Shown in pieces: positions 45,302 to 57,690 of a DNA stretch of 64,000 nt. The notes beneath the pieces were generated by a model that saw only the letters and a program-made list of their open reading frames with translations, searched no databases and was not told the origin of the DNA. Made by a program: the position numbers and the translations under genes. The DNA comes from Zygnema cylindricum (taxonomy: Eukaryota; Streptophyta; Zygnematophyceae; Zygnematales; Zygnemataceae), in assembly GCA_037447655.1 (NCBI GenBank), contig JBBHKE010001539.1:159224-223223 (forward strand), in the 5' to 3' direction. Each line of letters begins with the position of its first letter. The first letter of the stretch is position 1.

Positions 45302-48300
45302 CTGGAAGCCTCGTGCATCACTCTAGCGGCAGCTTTCACACATAACGTGTTCCTAATTGCCCTATGGAATTACAAAACTTAATGAATGGAGATGGAGGCT
45401 TGTTGCCTGTCCAACACTTTTCACAATGAAGTTGTAGAGAAGGCAATGGAAGATAGTGTCCTGAAGTGGTATGTTTTGTTTCATTAGGATTCCGATTTGT
45501 ACGATGAGGAACTTGTACGAGAAAAGCTTGAAGAGCTTAGGCATAGACGTCTGGAGGGAGGTGTGGACGAAATTGCTTTCGCGTTGCGAACCGACCTTGT
45601 ACGGAATCTCGGAAATATGTGCAATCCTGAACTGCATAAAGGACGACTGCAGGTTTGTTCGCTGCTTTTTCTGGTTTTATCTCTGTTAAGCATACATTTC
45701 TATTTTCTGTTGTTCACCTGACGTAATTTTTGCCCGCCTGGGTCTGTGTTGCCGTTGGTGTCTTTTTGGAGTTTGCATTTAGCTGGACTGTTCACTTGTG
45801 TATTTTTTTTTATGTTAACTGGAATATGCTGATCTCACTTAATACTCTAGCCTAGTTATGGTAATTTATCTTTTTATTCATTACTGCATGACGTTTCACA
45901 GCAAAAGCACATCTGGACCTGCATTGATCATGTCTACGATTCATGTGTAAGAGATATATGTTTTTCTGATCAGGTAACTGATTTTTTTTTCTATAATCGA
46001 CACCTGTTTGTGATGGGCAGACTCCTCGTCTTATACAGGAGTACATTAACGAGGTCAGGTATCATCTCAGAGCAGTTGTGGAGACTGACAGCGAAGAGTT
46101 CTCACTAGAGGAAAAACTGGCCTTTATCCATGAGACACGTCATGCATTCGGCCGGACTGCCTTACTGTTGAGCGGTGGGGCAGCTTTGGGAGCTTTCCAC
46201 CTTGGAGTAGTTCGAACCTTGATTGAGCACAAACTACTTCCTCGTGTTATAGCAGGTGCTAGTGTGGGTTCTATTATCTGCTCATTTGCTGCAACCCGTA
46301 CATGGAATGAGCTGCAGAGTTTTTTTGACGACCCTATGCCCCCAATGCATTTTTTTGAGGAGATGGGCAGCATTGTTGCAACTGCACATCGTTTGTTGAC
46401 AAGAGGTGCGATACACGAGATTGGGCTCCTTCAAAGGAAGATGCGCCAACTTATTGGCGACTTGACATTTCAGGAGGCATATGACCTTTCAGGTAACGAT
46501 GGCACTCCTCTTGCGTGTCTAGAATGATGGTCTATGCTTATTAAACACTGCTCGGTGCCTATTTTAAGCAGGACCAGTTATTCAGACTGCTGATTATTAT
46601 CAAAGCCGAAGAGATGTTAAGCCGCCTTAAGGCTGTCGCTTCCAACCATTGTTCAAATGTGCAAAAGCAATTGGAAATGCTACATGCGGTACTCCATACT
46701 ATATGTTTATTGTGCATTTTATATGTGGAAATGCTACATGCGGTACTCCATACTATATGTTTATTGTGCAGTTTTATACGTGTATAGTACGGGGAAACCA
46801 CAAATTGTGTTTATAATTGTTTTGCACATTGCACATTTTCTATCTGAATTGAAGCTGAGATGGGTGACTGACATGCTGTTCTGCCCTACAGGACGCGTTT
46901 TGGGTATTCCTGTGAGCTCCATGCGGAGGCATGAACCACCGAGGCTTCTTAACTACCTGACATCTCCACATGTTGTCATTTGGAGTGCTGTCACAGCATC
47001 GTGTGCATTTCCTGGGCTTTTTGAAGCACAGGAGTTAATGGCAAAGGATAGGCACGGTCGCCTAGTTCCTTATCATGTGCCTGCACAGGTAAGATTGAGA
47101 TGTTTTGCTTGACAAGTACTCGTTGATCTTTTCACAAAGGTCAATATTTGCGAAGGATTTTATTTCGTTTCTTACCCATTTTCTTGGTTTCATGATCTCA
47201 CATCTTTGGTAGTACGACTGCAGGTTGGACCGGAGACTCCTAGCCCTGTTGGAAAGCGCCACTGGAGAGATGGAAGTCTTGATTGTGACCTCCCAATCAA
47301 GGAATTGAAGGAGCTTTTTAATGTTAATCACTACATTGTCGCACAAGCCAATCCTCATATAGCCCCTCTGTTGCGAATTAAAGAGGCTTTTCGTGTATGG
47401 GGAGGTGACACAGCTGCCAAGGTATGCCAAGTGGACTCCGTTGTCTTTTATGAAACCTGGTAGGAACTTAGATCGAACTTTTGGTAATGCAGTAGCCTTC
47501 TGGACTAATGGGGTAATTATACATACGCGATTACTGGCGATACTGGCCAGTAATCACTCGAAGTGTACAAAAAAAATCATTTTTTTTTTACAAAATCGTA
47601 CAGTCTTCTGTCCCAATACTATAATTACTGCTCCAGTAATGCCAGTTACACATCTTGTATAATTTCCTATAAGCTCAGCTAATGCTGCCTTTCTCATTTT
47701 GTTAATGTCTTCCAAGACGTTTGTTTATGTTGATGTTTATCCACACTGATTAAAGTAGCATGCATCTTCCGATGTTTATTTGTTCTGCCTAAATGTGCTA
47801 CTTTTTTGTTTTAACCTTAAAATTTCGACGACGGAACTGCCTAGGAAGTCAATGATCATTTGGTGTATGTGCATTTTTTCTGGGGTCATTTGTCGATTTC
47901 GTTACTAGTTGTAAGGTCTATTTCATCTGTCTAGTTTCGGGTCAGTTGCGAGTCTGGTTACTTGTTGTAAGCTCTATTATTTTGCTGTGCAGTTGGCCCA
48001 CCTAGCAGAGATGGAGGTCAAGCACAGGTGCAATCAGGCGCTTGAAATGGGATGGCGGTTCGGTGGTTTAGCTAAATTGTTTGCACAAGATTGGGAGGGT
48101 GATGTGACAATCGTGATGCCTGCAACAGTTGCTCAGGTAAATACTGTCTACTGTTTAACTACAGCGTACTGTTTTAAACTAACACTTGACGCTAAAATGC
48201 CAATTGCCTTCTTCCTGTTCCTTTTTTGGGAATGTTTAATGCCGTTTTTGTTGTTAGCATGTATAGTGGTCAGGCGCTTGATTCCTGGCTGGCATAAGGC

Positions 48301-50515
48301 GTGTGATTATTTGTTAATATTTTTCTGACGTTGGGAAAATAGAGATTGCTTTCTTGCGATTTCAGTTTGCCAAGCTGATAACCAATCCAACTCCACCGGA
48401 GCTTCGCAAGGCGGTAATGCAAGGTCGTCGATGTACTTGGGCAAAGCTGAGTGCCATACAGGCCAATTGTGGAATTGAACTGATGTTAGATGAATGCGTT
48501 TCGGAATTGAATCGAAGACGTAAACTGGCGAAGGAGGCTGAGCGACATGGGGACAATAGCAGGAGTGGCCGTTTTACCCTTGGGACAAAGCGGATTCCCT
48601 CATGGAATTGCATGGCTCGAGAGAGTTCCTGGGGATCATTAGATGAGGATGGCATGCAGGACGCACTGCAAAATGGTCCCTGGGCAGGTCCTATGTATGC
48701 TTACAGGCGCAATAAATTTTCTCGGGGTAATCATGATGGAAGTGACAGCGACAGTGGGACCGATAATGCCGAATTGAATCAATTGTCTTGGACCAAAGCA
48801 GGAGGGCCTTTAATGAGGACAGCCTCAGCTGCAAGACTGGCATTGCTTGGGCTCCAAGGGGAGGAGCATGGGGGGGATGGTGTAGATCAGGCTGAAGGAG
48901 CGTCTGGATTTAAGGGGGATGATGGAGGGGATGGAGACACTCCCAGAAGTTTAAGTGGCAGGTTGGGACGTAGTGGAAGGTGAGGCTGTTGCTAAAATTC
49001 ATGCAGTGATGTAAACAGATTTGCAGGGTTTCTTATCAGGGTTTCAATACTAGGCTGTTGCCAGTCTAAGCAACTTGTGAGTATACGATAAGTGTAGTAT
49101 TATTATTTTGCATTGATGCGCCGATTCTTTCCACCAACAGAAATATGCAGAAACGGTGTTATTTCTGATTCAGTTTCTTCTAGAATCGTCTAATTGCCGC
49201 AAAAACCAAGAATGGTGTTGAAAGCTAGGTCAGCAAGCAGTCTGTTCGATTTCCCATGTACAACACAAATTTTGAAATATTTTGGTCGGATTGACGACTC
49301 CACCTTGGACCTGTCTGTGGCCTCTATGTTTCTGTTGCGTTAAGGTTGCTGGTTTGAAGGAACTTGGAAGTTTTACTATTATGTGATTTCTGAATGATGT
49401 GTGGCACGCATGCTGTATGTGTGCAAACATACTGTTGTATTCTTGTACTTGGGATTTTTTAAGGTCCCCACATTTCTGACAATTTTTTGGTGACAGTTTC
49501 GACAGTTGTTGGTGACATTTCAGGCAGATTTTCGGTGACATTTTCAGACAGTTTTTTGGAACCACTAACTTGTGATACTATTCCTTTTTGTGCTGTTTTT
49601 GTTTACAGTGGCGTTCCTGTTGATGCACGACCATCATTGCGTAGCCGTATTTGGGAACGCATTACAAGCCCTGTTTCACCGGCAGGACCCATGTCGTTTC
49701 TTCCCTCTCTCTCTGTGGATTCTCAGATCCGGTTGGATGACCATGATGAGAGTGATGCCGAAGACCGCAGTTTTGGCTTAGCCATGCGCAGTGGAATGAG
49801 GAGATCACCACGTTCATCATCGGAAGTATTGGACGGTTTTAGCGGTCACCACGACAGACAAGGCTTGGGGCAAATGGAGAGACATACGATGAGTGGGGAG
49901 AGACAAGGCTCGGGACAAATGGAAAAACGTACAATCAATGGAGAGAGACAAGGCTCCGGACAAATGGATAAAGCAGAAGTTGGGGAAGCTGATGATGACA
50001 CAGTGAGAGGTGGTCAGAAGGCATCTGCTTTACTTAAAGCGAGCTTGGGTCGAGGGAATTCAGGGAAAGACTCGAGCCAATCTGGTGGATCTGTACTGAC
50101 TAGTACTAACGAAGACGGTCAGAGGGAGCACGAGGAACAGTCAGGAATCATTACCAGGGCATCTATTCCTCCTCGACAAGGACAGTCTACCGCCACCAGT
50201 GTCAAGTCAGAGCATCAGCAGATTCATATTCCGAAAACCCGGGTGTTTTCGTCGAGTGTCGATTCTCCTGGGTCTGTTAGTTCGCCTGGTTCGGCTCATT
50301 CACTAAATCGTCTCGGTGCAGAAAACCAGCTTCGAGAGATGTTGACTTCCAAAATGCAGAGTGAAAATGATGCAAACCGGTCAAAGTCTATGGGACGGAG
50401 CAGTTCTGACTCGGGAAAAGTTGGTCCTTTTGGTTCATTTGTTTCTCGAGCGAGCTCATTGGCTGGAGATAGTGAGCAAGGACGTGAAGCGGACTCATTT
50501 CAGAGTTCCTCATAG
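44025..50515 (+). CDS. SDP1: SDP1-like patatin-domain triacylglycerol lipase
   Basis: Eight exons: 44025-44423, 45488-45652, 46021-46492, 46892-47088, 47224-47421, 47993-48136, 48366-48979 and 49609-50515. All junctions are GT-AG with matching phases, giving about 1,031 residues. The sequence follows plant SUGAR-DEPENDENT1 lipases closely: an N-terminal DUF3336-type region ([20 protein letters not shown]), then patatin with oxyanion loop [12 protein letters not shown] near 239, nucleophile motif GASVG (Ser about 269) and catalytic Asp in [11 protein letters not shown] (about 427). SDP1 starts breakdown of stored triacylglycerol at the oil-body surface. Hydrophobic segments in exon 1 fit membrane or lipid-droplet association. 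Arabidopsis SDP1 is about 825 residues; here the Ser/Gly/Asp-rich tail is longer and includes a 45-base tandem repeat. Intron 1 contains a very long CCCT tract, introns 3 and 5 MITEs. Confidence 0.93.
44606..45071 (+). repeat. (CCCT)n tetranucleotide array, about 116 units
   Basis: About 466 bases of uninterrupted CCCT (equivalently CCTC), preceded by (CT)n and followed by mixed pyrimidine sequence to 45298. It lies in intron 1 of the SDP1-like gene. The G-rich complement could form G-quadruplexes and the C-rich strand i-motifs. The count may be affected by assembly. Confidence 0.95.
46651..46838. mobile_element. Family D MITE with an internal duplication, in intron 3 of SDP1
   Basis: Starts GTTCAAATGTGCAAAAGC and ends ACCACAAATTGTG, TAATTG, TTTTGCACATT. 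A segment of about 55 bases beginning TGGAAATGCTACATGCGG is duplicated in tandem (46671-46725 and 46726-46780), leaving two left ends. Confidence 0.65.
47515..47664. mobile_element. Family B MITE in intron 5 of SDP1
   Basis: Starts AATTATACATACGCG then ATTACTGGCGATACTGG and ends TACTGCTCCAGTAATGCC then TTGTATAATT. A poly(T)/GTAC centre separates the arms. Confidence 0.7.
49856..49990 (+). repeat. 45-base tandem repeat within SDP1 exon 8
   Basis: Three in-frame copies beginning AGACAAGGCT encode RQG(L/S)GQM(E/D)(R/K)-type 15-residue repeats. The frame is kept, and codons differ between copies. Confidence 0.85.
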
Positions 50516-52406
50516 TCATCTATCATGCTATCAAAGTTTTACCCTCGTTTTGAGAGTAAATCGTACAAGTCGTACGATTTTTTGGGTAATTTTATGTACG
50601 GTTCAGCCTAAACTGTACGATTCACCCTCATCATAAGGGCAAATTTCTTCAATGTACTTACTTACCTTTTGAGATGGTATCTGACGTAGGATCTGGCGTG
50701 GGATCTGGAAATACAATTGGAAGGGCAAATAAGAGTGCCTCAGTTTCAGTTTTCAAGGCAAATCATATTGGATGGATGTTGGTGGTTCTTCACTCTAGGA
50801 CAAAGGCTATTCCTGAAATTTTGTACAGTCCCCCCCCCTTTTTTTTTGCAATGTGCTTATAATTCGGTCACCGGCAAAAGATTTCTTGAAAAGTGATTGA
50901 GACTTGATGGATCCTGTATTAGAAAAATGTTTAAACGTTTAAACAATTTCGGCAACGAAGCAGATAGCTTTCTTTGACAAATTTTACGTTAGAGTCTGAC
51001 ATCTGTCAAGCATTGGTGGGATTTTTTTCTTGTGTAGAGATTAAATAAATCGAAAATCGGGAGATTTTTGTCTCATGTGCAATCCTAATTCACCTTTTAT
51101 GGTCGATTTGTACAGGTACTGTGCACAAGAAGAGAATAGAACATTCTTTAGTGTAGTGTTAAAGGATACCAGGGCCACCGTTGCTGAAGACATTCAATTC
51201 TGGTGGTGGTCTCTATAGGTTTAGGAGGAAGGGGGGGGGAGAGGGTTTATGAGGAGAGGGAGAGGAGAAAGAGGAGGAGAGGGAGGGGAGAAAGAGGAGA
51301 GAGGAGGAGAGGGGAGAGGGGAGAAAGGTCTCTGGTGGTTTCTATACATTTGTGAGCACGTTGTCCTGCCTGTGGTTTTTTGTCCACAATTATTCAGGAT
51401 TAACTGATTTGTCGTTTTCTCGCTGCTTTGTTTTGGCTGATTAAATTGCATGTCGACTGTTCTATCGACTTTTCAGGTTTTTAGCGAAGTGTGAATGGCA
51501 TGAATAATACAGTTAAAACATTGCAATTTTTTCTGGTATGGTAATTTTTTTTGGTTTTAACCAACTTTGTTGCCGTCTGTGTTGAAAAAGAATCCTCAAA
51601 GTTTGGTTCGACTTTTTTGTTGTATTAGGGATTTTCTTTGAGGAGCATAGCGGTTTTATACAAAAGTTGTATTTAAGATGAGCTCTCATTTACGGGCTTG
51701 TTTTTTCGTAATCCTTGACTAGTTGGAAATTGCAAGACTAATTTGTCTTTCCAGCATTTTTCATTCTCTTCTGTTTCTCTTCCAACACATGTCACCGTCG
51801 GTGAAAAAATTTCAACCATGTTTAATAAGCATTATTAAAAACTTGTGATGATAATCCATTTGAATACATAGCAACCAAAAGAAAAGTAGAAGGCAGAAGG
51901 GGGAAAGAAAAATGTTACACAAAAAAAAACAAAACGAGAAAAACGATGCAAACGGGAATTCTTAAATAAAGCAAACCAGCGAAAGATCTGAACTTCCTGT
52001 GTATCACATTTGTCAGTTTAGCTGTGTAGTGCTATATGTATTTGGGCCCGTTATTTGGAGTAAATTATGGTAAAATCTCTTTTAAGAGAAAAATACCGAC
52101 TTTATTAAAAAGAGTGATGGTGAACCATTGTCTCAATAGAAACAAAAATAAAAATAAAATAGCAGTGCTAAAACTGAAAAACTACATGTGGAGGAAAGCA
52201 AGCAAAAAGGAAAAGCTAAGGCAAAAGCAATGAACACAAAAAAGGTAAAACAAAGACACCCATTGAAGCAAATCCACCGAAGGAAAGAAAAAAACACTTT
52301 TTAAGAAAGAGCTATGGTAAACCATATAAATACATGAGATTAAAGAACAAAAATAGCTACAAAGAAACCGAAAGATCGAGAACACGGGGATTTAAACATA
52401 AGAGGG

Positions 52407-52480
52407 AAAAAAAAAAGAAAAAAGAAAAAAGAAAAAAGAAAAAAGAAAAAAGAAAAAAGAAAAAAGAAAAAAGAAGAAAG
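52407..52480 (+). repeat. (GAAAAAA)n heptanucleotide repeat
   Basis: About ten units of GAAAAAA in a row. Confidence 0.9.
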
Positions 52481-52914
52481 AAAAATAACTTGAAAGAAAA
52501 GTACACAAAAAATGGCAAACGTTTTTATTTCTAGTTGTCCGTTTTCTTTTCCCCAGATGGTTCACCATCATGCTTTTTTAATACTACTAATAATAATAAA
52601 AAGGATACAAAATTTATAATAATGCACGTATTAGTTCTGTCAGTGAGCTCGCTAAGACTTAAGATAAGTAAAAATATTAAAAAGAAAAGTATTAAAAGTA
52701 TTAAATGTAGAATATGGAAAAAATAAAATTGCAGGAGGAGTTATTACAGTTTCAGTTGGACTTCTCGGACCTGACAGTTGTTTTGGTTCCAACGGAACCG
52801 AAGTACACGCCACAAGGAACGCTCTCTCAGTCATACAAAATATTTTTAGTTTTGATTGGCTTCAACGCAACTGAAAAATACCCGCTAAAGAACCGGCCTC
52901 ATAGATCGCTATTT

Positions 52915-53040
52915 TTTAAGTCGATTTATAAGTAAATTTTAAGTCAATTCACGAGTTACTATAAGTCAATCTATAAGTTAATTTGAGTCAATTTATAAGT
53001 TACTGTAATTCAACTTATAATTTACTTTATGTCAATTTCT
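52915..53040 (+). repeat. About 26-base repeat with AAGTCAATTTATAAGTTACT
   Basis: Five or so imperfect units of AGTCAATTTATAAGTTA-like sequence. Confidence 0.75.
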
Positions 53041-53254
53041 AGGGAGATCCGTCTTACAGTGATTTCCAGTAAAATGTAACCAGGGACTTGAGCTCTCAAA
53101 AATTACTTGTAAAGTACAACAGATACAATCTAAGTCCAATCTACAAGTACAATCGTTTGTATCACAATCTAAATCTACAGAAATGACAGCCAATAAAAAA
53201 GAAAAAAAGCAGGATAAATTTTAAAAAAAATGACAAAAAAAAAGAGTAGAAAAC

Positions 53255-53466
53255 TACACCGTGTATTGCTATCAGTGTTAATATTTTTTCCTCCACTTAA
53301 AACATCTTTTCTCCATGCACATGTCCGATTTTTGGTGGGAGAGCCATTCGAAAGGTGAGAATGTTACCTTTAAATCGCAGCCGTCGGATTAACAATCTGA
53401 CAAATGTGCACGGAGAAAATATGTTTTAAGTTGACAAAAAAACATTAACACCAACAGCGATGCACG
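53255..53466. mobile_element. Family A MITE, diverged copy
   Basis: Left end TACACCGTGTATTGCTATC, right end AACAGCGATGCACGG. Inside, ACATCTTTTCTCCATGCACA is mirrored by GTGCACGGAGAAAATATGTT. Confidence 0.65.
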
Positions 53467-53652
53467 GTTTTTTTTTGCAATTCAAGCTTGTAAAAGTAGC
53501 TCTATAGGTTTAATCACCTTGTTTTGGTAAATTGACCAATGTGCGTTGATATCAAGAGGAAAAATAGGGGGAATTCCCTAATAAGGAGTATTTTAAGGTT
53601 TTTTTAAGGCTAAATGCACTGTAGACATTAGTTCAGAATTTCACATGCCTGA

Positions 53653-53780
53653 TGGCAAAAGGAAACGCTATATATTGTATCCTAATGCTACACACATACA
53701 ATACAGTATAATGCGCAAGAGTATGGAGGAAACTAGATATAATCATGTAGTCTTCTTAATTGTTTTCACACATTTGAACT
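53653..53780. mobile_element. Family D MITE, diverged copy
   Basis: Ends resemble the other family members: GGAAACGCTATATATTG on the left and AATTGTTTTCACACATTTGA on the right. Confidence 0.45.
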
Positions 53781-54138
53781 ATCTTGTGTAACATGGCAGT
53801 AACAGAAACATATATTGCAGAAAGTATTCACATAAAAGTGCCATTCTTCACTTTCGAGAAATCCTATTCACCCTCGAAAGTGGCAAAACTGAAAATCGCT
53901 AAACCTAAGAGACCTATTATCACAAATTTTCCCATACACTTATCAATTGAAACATAATATGGTCGAGAAAAGTACAGGTGACAAGGGAAACGTCAATCCA
54001 TCTACAATAATGTGATCCACACTATAACTTAACATGTTACATTTGTCGCAAGTATGCAAAACATTCACATGTCACAAGCAAAAAAAAGTTGAACAAAAGA
54101 ATCTGAAAAAAACGAATGAAGTAATAGCAATGTAATGC

Positions 54139-54430
54139 ATTGCAAAACAATTTGACTATTTCCTATATCATGGTTTGATGCCACAAGAACATAAGAAATC
54201 CCCACAATTTTTTTTCAACAACACAAATGAAAAAATGATAATGTAATCTAAAACAATTTGACTATTTCCTATATTATCACGGTTCGACCTCACAAGCAGA
54301 TAACAAAAGCTTTCGCGGATTCTTTTCCTAAACGAACCAAATATAAAAATGACGTTACAATGTAAAAAAATGACTTTTTCCTATTTCCTATGTCATGGTT
54401 TGATGTCACAAGCATATAAGAACGCATCGA
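54139..54430 (-). repeat. Partial tandem copies of the HAD gene 3' end
   Basis: The plus-strand segment CTATTTCCTATGTCATGG, TTTGATGTCACAAGC, which spans the HAD stop codon and its last codons, recurs twice downstream with changes (about 54161-54205 and 54261-54305). Spacing is near 100-120 bases. Only the copy at 54393 joins the reading frame. Confidence 0.7.
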
Positions 54431-57282
54431 GATCCGCTAAATCGTCCAATACTGTGGCTCCTTCACTTGAGGAAGCTTCCTTCACGGCTTCCTCCAATTG
54501 GAGACGAGAGAAAGCTCCGGTACAGACACCAATAGCACGAGCTCCACCTTGTGCTGCCGCTAATATATCGGCCGGCTATTTTGACACACAATAAAACAAA
54601 GAAACACCACAAAAACAGAAAAAACTTAATACAAAACACGAATATACGAGCAATATATCGGCCGACTGTCCTCACAAAAAAACCAGTATCAACTTTACAC
54701 AAACATGAATATACCAACAATACATCAGCCAGCTTTTCTCACAAAAAAAACAAATCAACAGCCTATAACGCTCCTCTCTATCCGCCCTGAGCGTCAGTCA
54801 GAATTAACTCAGGTGGTTCACCCAAGTGGAAGGTCAACCGTGAATCACAATTAGTATTAACAAGTAATATTATTATAATATGAGGACTGTTTTAGTGTTG
54901 ATAATTCTATTTCAGGTTTGAATGACTTGGACGATTGTGAACAGCTTAAAGAATTACTACTAAGAAAGAAACCATTAATATTTATAACACTATTTTGCGT
55001 TCACGAGCCTAAAAACAATTGGGACCGAATTAGTTAATAGAAGCTAATAGAATTATTGAAGCTGATAGAGATTCACGGTGTAGTAAAGCAAGATCAGTCA
55101 CATCTATTCTCACCGTATCACCAACATGGATTCGCAACCCAAATGAACCGGATTTTGCCAATGGAGCCCCCCGACGAGCCGCGATTTTCACAAGTTCTCC
55201 TCTCTCGATATGGTCACTACCAAATCTGAACATCCAAGACTTGTAAAATATAAGTTATAATAATTCTCCTCTCTCAACACCCGAGTCTTGTAAGGAGTTA
55301 AGTTACATTACACAAGTTTTCCTCTCCCATATATGATCACTACCGAATCTGAACATACAAGCCTTGTAAAAAGTTAGTTACATTACACATATGATGATGA
55401 CCACGATGATGAAAGAAGATGGAGAAAAAGATTGAAAAAAGATGGCCACGTATTATAGATTGGTCTAAAGAGAGGAGGACCAGACTATCGCAATAGCTGG
55501 ACTGGGAGAGGAAACAGAAGTCCAGAGAAAAATCTCTCTCACCCGCCAAAATGAGGAGTGCTGAAATAGGGCTTTAGTCCCAATGCTTGCATTTTTAGCC
55601 ACGCAATGTCTTCCAAGTTTCCTGTTACCTGCATTTTCCCATTTCATCAGCTGGAAGCAAAATGGGCCTCACAAAGGACATTCATTAATCTAGCTATTGT
55701 TTTGTAGCTTTTGCTTTATTGGTTTTGTTTTACGATATTGTTTTATCACTTTGACAAAAAATTGACGATGAAAAAAGCTGCAAATAGCCCCCACTTTGAA
55801 CATGCTGCATACAAATATTGTTGCCTTCAAGGAACAAGCATGTTGAATTTTTAGCATGTTCAAAAACTTTTCATTGTTCATTGTAAAGTTTGATTCTAAA
55901 GAAAGAGAACGAATTAACTTTCTAAGAAGCGCACCTAAGTAATGCACAGTAAAAGCGAAAGTAAGGCTTCTCTCACGCGGTACTTTGATTACAAGGTAAA
56001 GATGACCAAACCAATATCAAATAAAAAAATTCTCGACTCTTGCATTTAATCTGGTTACTTGATACAAAGCTAAACTATATAACGCTATATTGCTGTGCCT
56101 GTCAACAATTAGTGAGAGCCATTACATGCCAAGAAGTGGAAGATGAAGAAAAGTGAAAGAAAAATGAAAGAAAGAAGCAGATCAGATGTCCAATACTCAC
56201 AAGACCAGAAGCAACATGCGTACAGTTCACAAGATTTTTCATCAAAACTTCCACTCCTTGCAACACACTGAGGCCCTCTCTAGCCTCCTCTTTGTGACTT
56301 AAAGCATATTCCACCATACTTTTTTTGATATCCTCCACACGATTTGTAGCCTCCTGCAAATCCCGTAGTACGCTAGATAGCATCAGTATATACTGCAAGT
56401 CATGATTCAAATGAGCGAAAATGCGTGAAACACTATATCTGGTCACCCCACGTTATACGCATATTATATGGGTAATCCAAGTATAATACAAATGTAGCAT
56501 GGGTTAACCACATACAGCGTTTCAATTACCTATTTGCACATTAAAGCTATATTGCAAGTAGCGCGAGTGACAAGATGAAGAGCCACATATCCCACACAAC
56601 AAACACAAACGTATTCCAGGGGAGACGATAAAAAAAATCTTGCAATTCAACTTCCCTTGACCTGATCTGGTTTGATTCCGTAAGAAGAATGCTTGAAACT
56701 GCTAAAAGTTCAACCCAAAGGTCAAAAGCAAAGATGTTAAGGTGCAAGAGTTGAGAAAACAAAAAGTGAAGTTTCAAAATTGAGCCATAAGAGTTAAAGT
56801 ACAACCTGGATGAAGACACTACACCGCTAAACGTTATTAGTGTTAAACATTTTTTCTCTGTGCACACTTGTCGAATTGTCAAGCAGAGACGGCCAATAGG
56901 AAGGTGCGAGTCTTAGCTTTCAATAACAACCATCCGATTGACAATCCGAAAAGTGTGTCCGGAGAAAAGATGTTTTAAGTGGCGAAAAAAACTTTAACAC
57001 TAATAACGATTAGCGGTGTAGCTTTCAAGGCAAATTACGGTTAGACAGGATAAGTGAGTCACATACTTGTAATGGTACACCATAATGTGCTAATGTCCGA
57101 ATAGCAACGGATGGATCTGTACTTCCATGGTGGTCAATGGCATCAATGGTACCATCAACTCCAAAAATTTGTTTGAAGGCGAAAGAGTAAGCATTCTTGT
57201 GCATTCGGTTGGTATGAGTGCCCACCGCCTTAATGAGAGTTCCGTCAATGTCAAATGTGATCAATCGCGACAGAGATGCCAT
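54393..57282 (-). CDS. HAD-superfamily hydrolase, phosphoglycolate phosphatase-like
   Basis: Five exons: 57282-57067, 56353-56201, 55628-55543, 55225-55114 and 54575-54393. Phases agree throughout and the product is 249 residues. Motif I is FDIDGTL with nucleophile Asp11 and Asp13. Motif II is VTGN, with Thr125 at the start of exon 3. A Lys in RGELVKIAARR near 165 can serve as motif III. Motif IV is HVGDTPAD with Asp188 and Asp192, followed by GGARAIGVCTG. A helical cap lies between motifs I and II (Gph or PGMB-type C1 cap). This arrangement fits a small-molecule phosphatase such as phosphoglycolate phosphatase; the exact substrate is not readable. No transit peptide is seen from the chosen start; an upstream exon could add one. 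Introns hold two MITEs. Confidence 0.9.
56404..56542. mobile_element. Family D MITE in intron 1 of the HAD gene
   Basis: Starts TTCAAATGAGCGAAAATGCG, AAACACTATATCTGGTCACC and ends GGTTAACCACATACAGCG, TTTCAATT, TTTGCACATT. Confidence 0.65.
56820..57020. mobile_element. Family A MITE in intron 1 of the HAD gene
   Basis: 201 bases with near-perfect ends: TACACCGCTAAACGTTATTA, GTGTTAA versus TTAACACTAATAACGATTAG, CGGTGTA. The cleanest copy of the family here. Confidence 0.8.
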
Positions 57283-57546
57283 GCTGGAAATTTCGATGCT
57301 GTTTATAAAACAACATAAAAGAAACAACTTTGTGTGAAAAGAGAGTACCGTTATCATAGCTCTTTTAATAAGCGTAGCACTGATCCTGGTGAAAGTTGCA
57401 ATGTACCTTTATAGAACACATGAATCAAAATGCTTTGCAAAGGGGATGCACTGGTTTATGTTGTACATAACTTGATGTGGACTTGCGATGTACCCTGCAT
57501 GAGAACCTGTGAAGAATTCCAGACTTGTATAAAGTCTTATAAGGTA

Positions 57547-57690
57547 AACATACAGACACAATTACTGGCGATACTAGCCAGTAATCAGCGTAATCGTCCA
57601 GGATAATGTGTGTTTCAAAAAATAGTACATTTTTCTCTACGGCTACTGCGATTCCTGGCCAGTAAAGACAGTAATCACATATGTAGCAAT
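57547..57690. mobile_element. Family B MITE upstream of the HAD gene
   Basis: Starts ACACAATTACTGGCGATACT and ends TTCCTGGCCAGTAAAG, AGTAATCACATATG. Confidence 0.6.

Larger units (their letters stand above)
50516..54392. other. Intergenic region without a supported gene
   Basis: Between the SDP1-like stop and the HAD gene stop. It contains an inverted/tandem TCGTACGATT segment at 50553-50625, a G/A-rich tract at 51223-51330, (GAAAAAA)n at 52407-52480, a 26-base repeat at 52915-53040, a family A MITE, a family D MITE and partial copies of the HAD gene 3' end. Open frames such as 52036-52233 and 52334-52534 are Lys-rich products of A-rich sequence. Confidence 0.5.

Noticed and set aside
44355-45326. 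Long Gly/Arg/Glu- or Pro/Ser-only frames
   Set aside because: Products of the (CCCT)n array within intron 1 of the SDP1-like gene.
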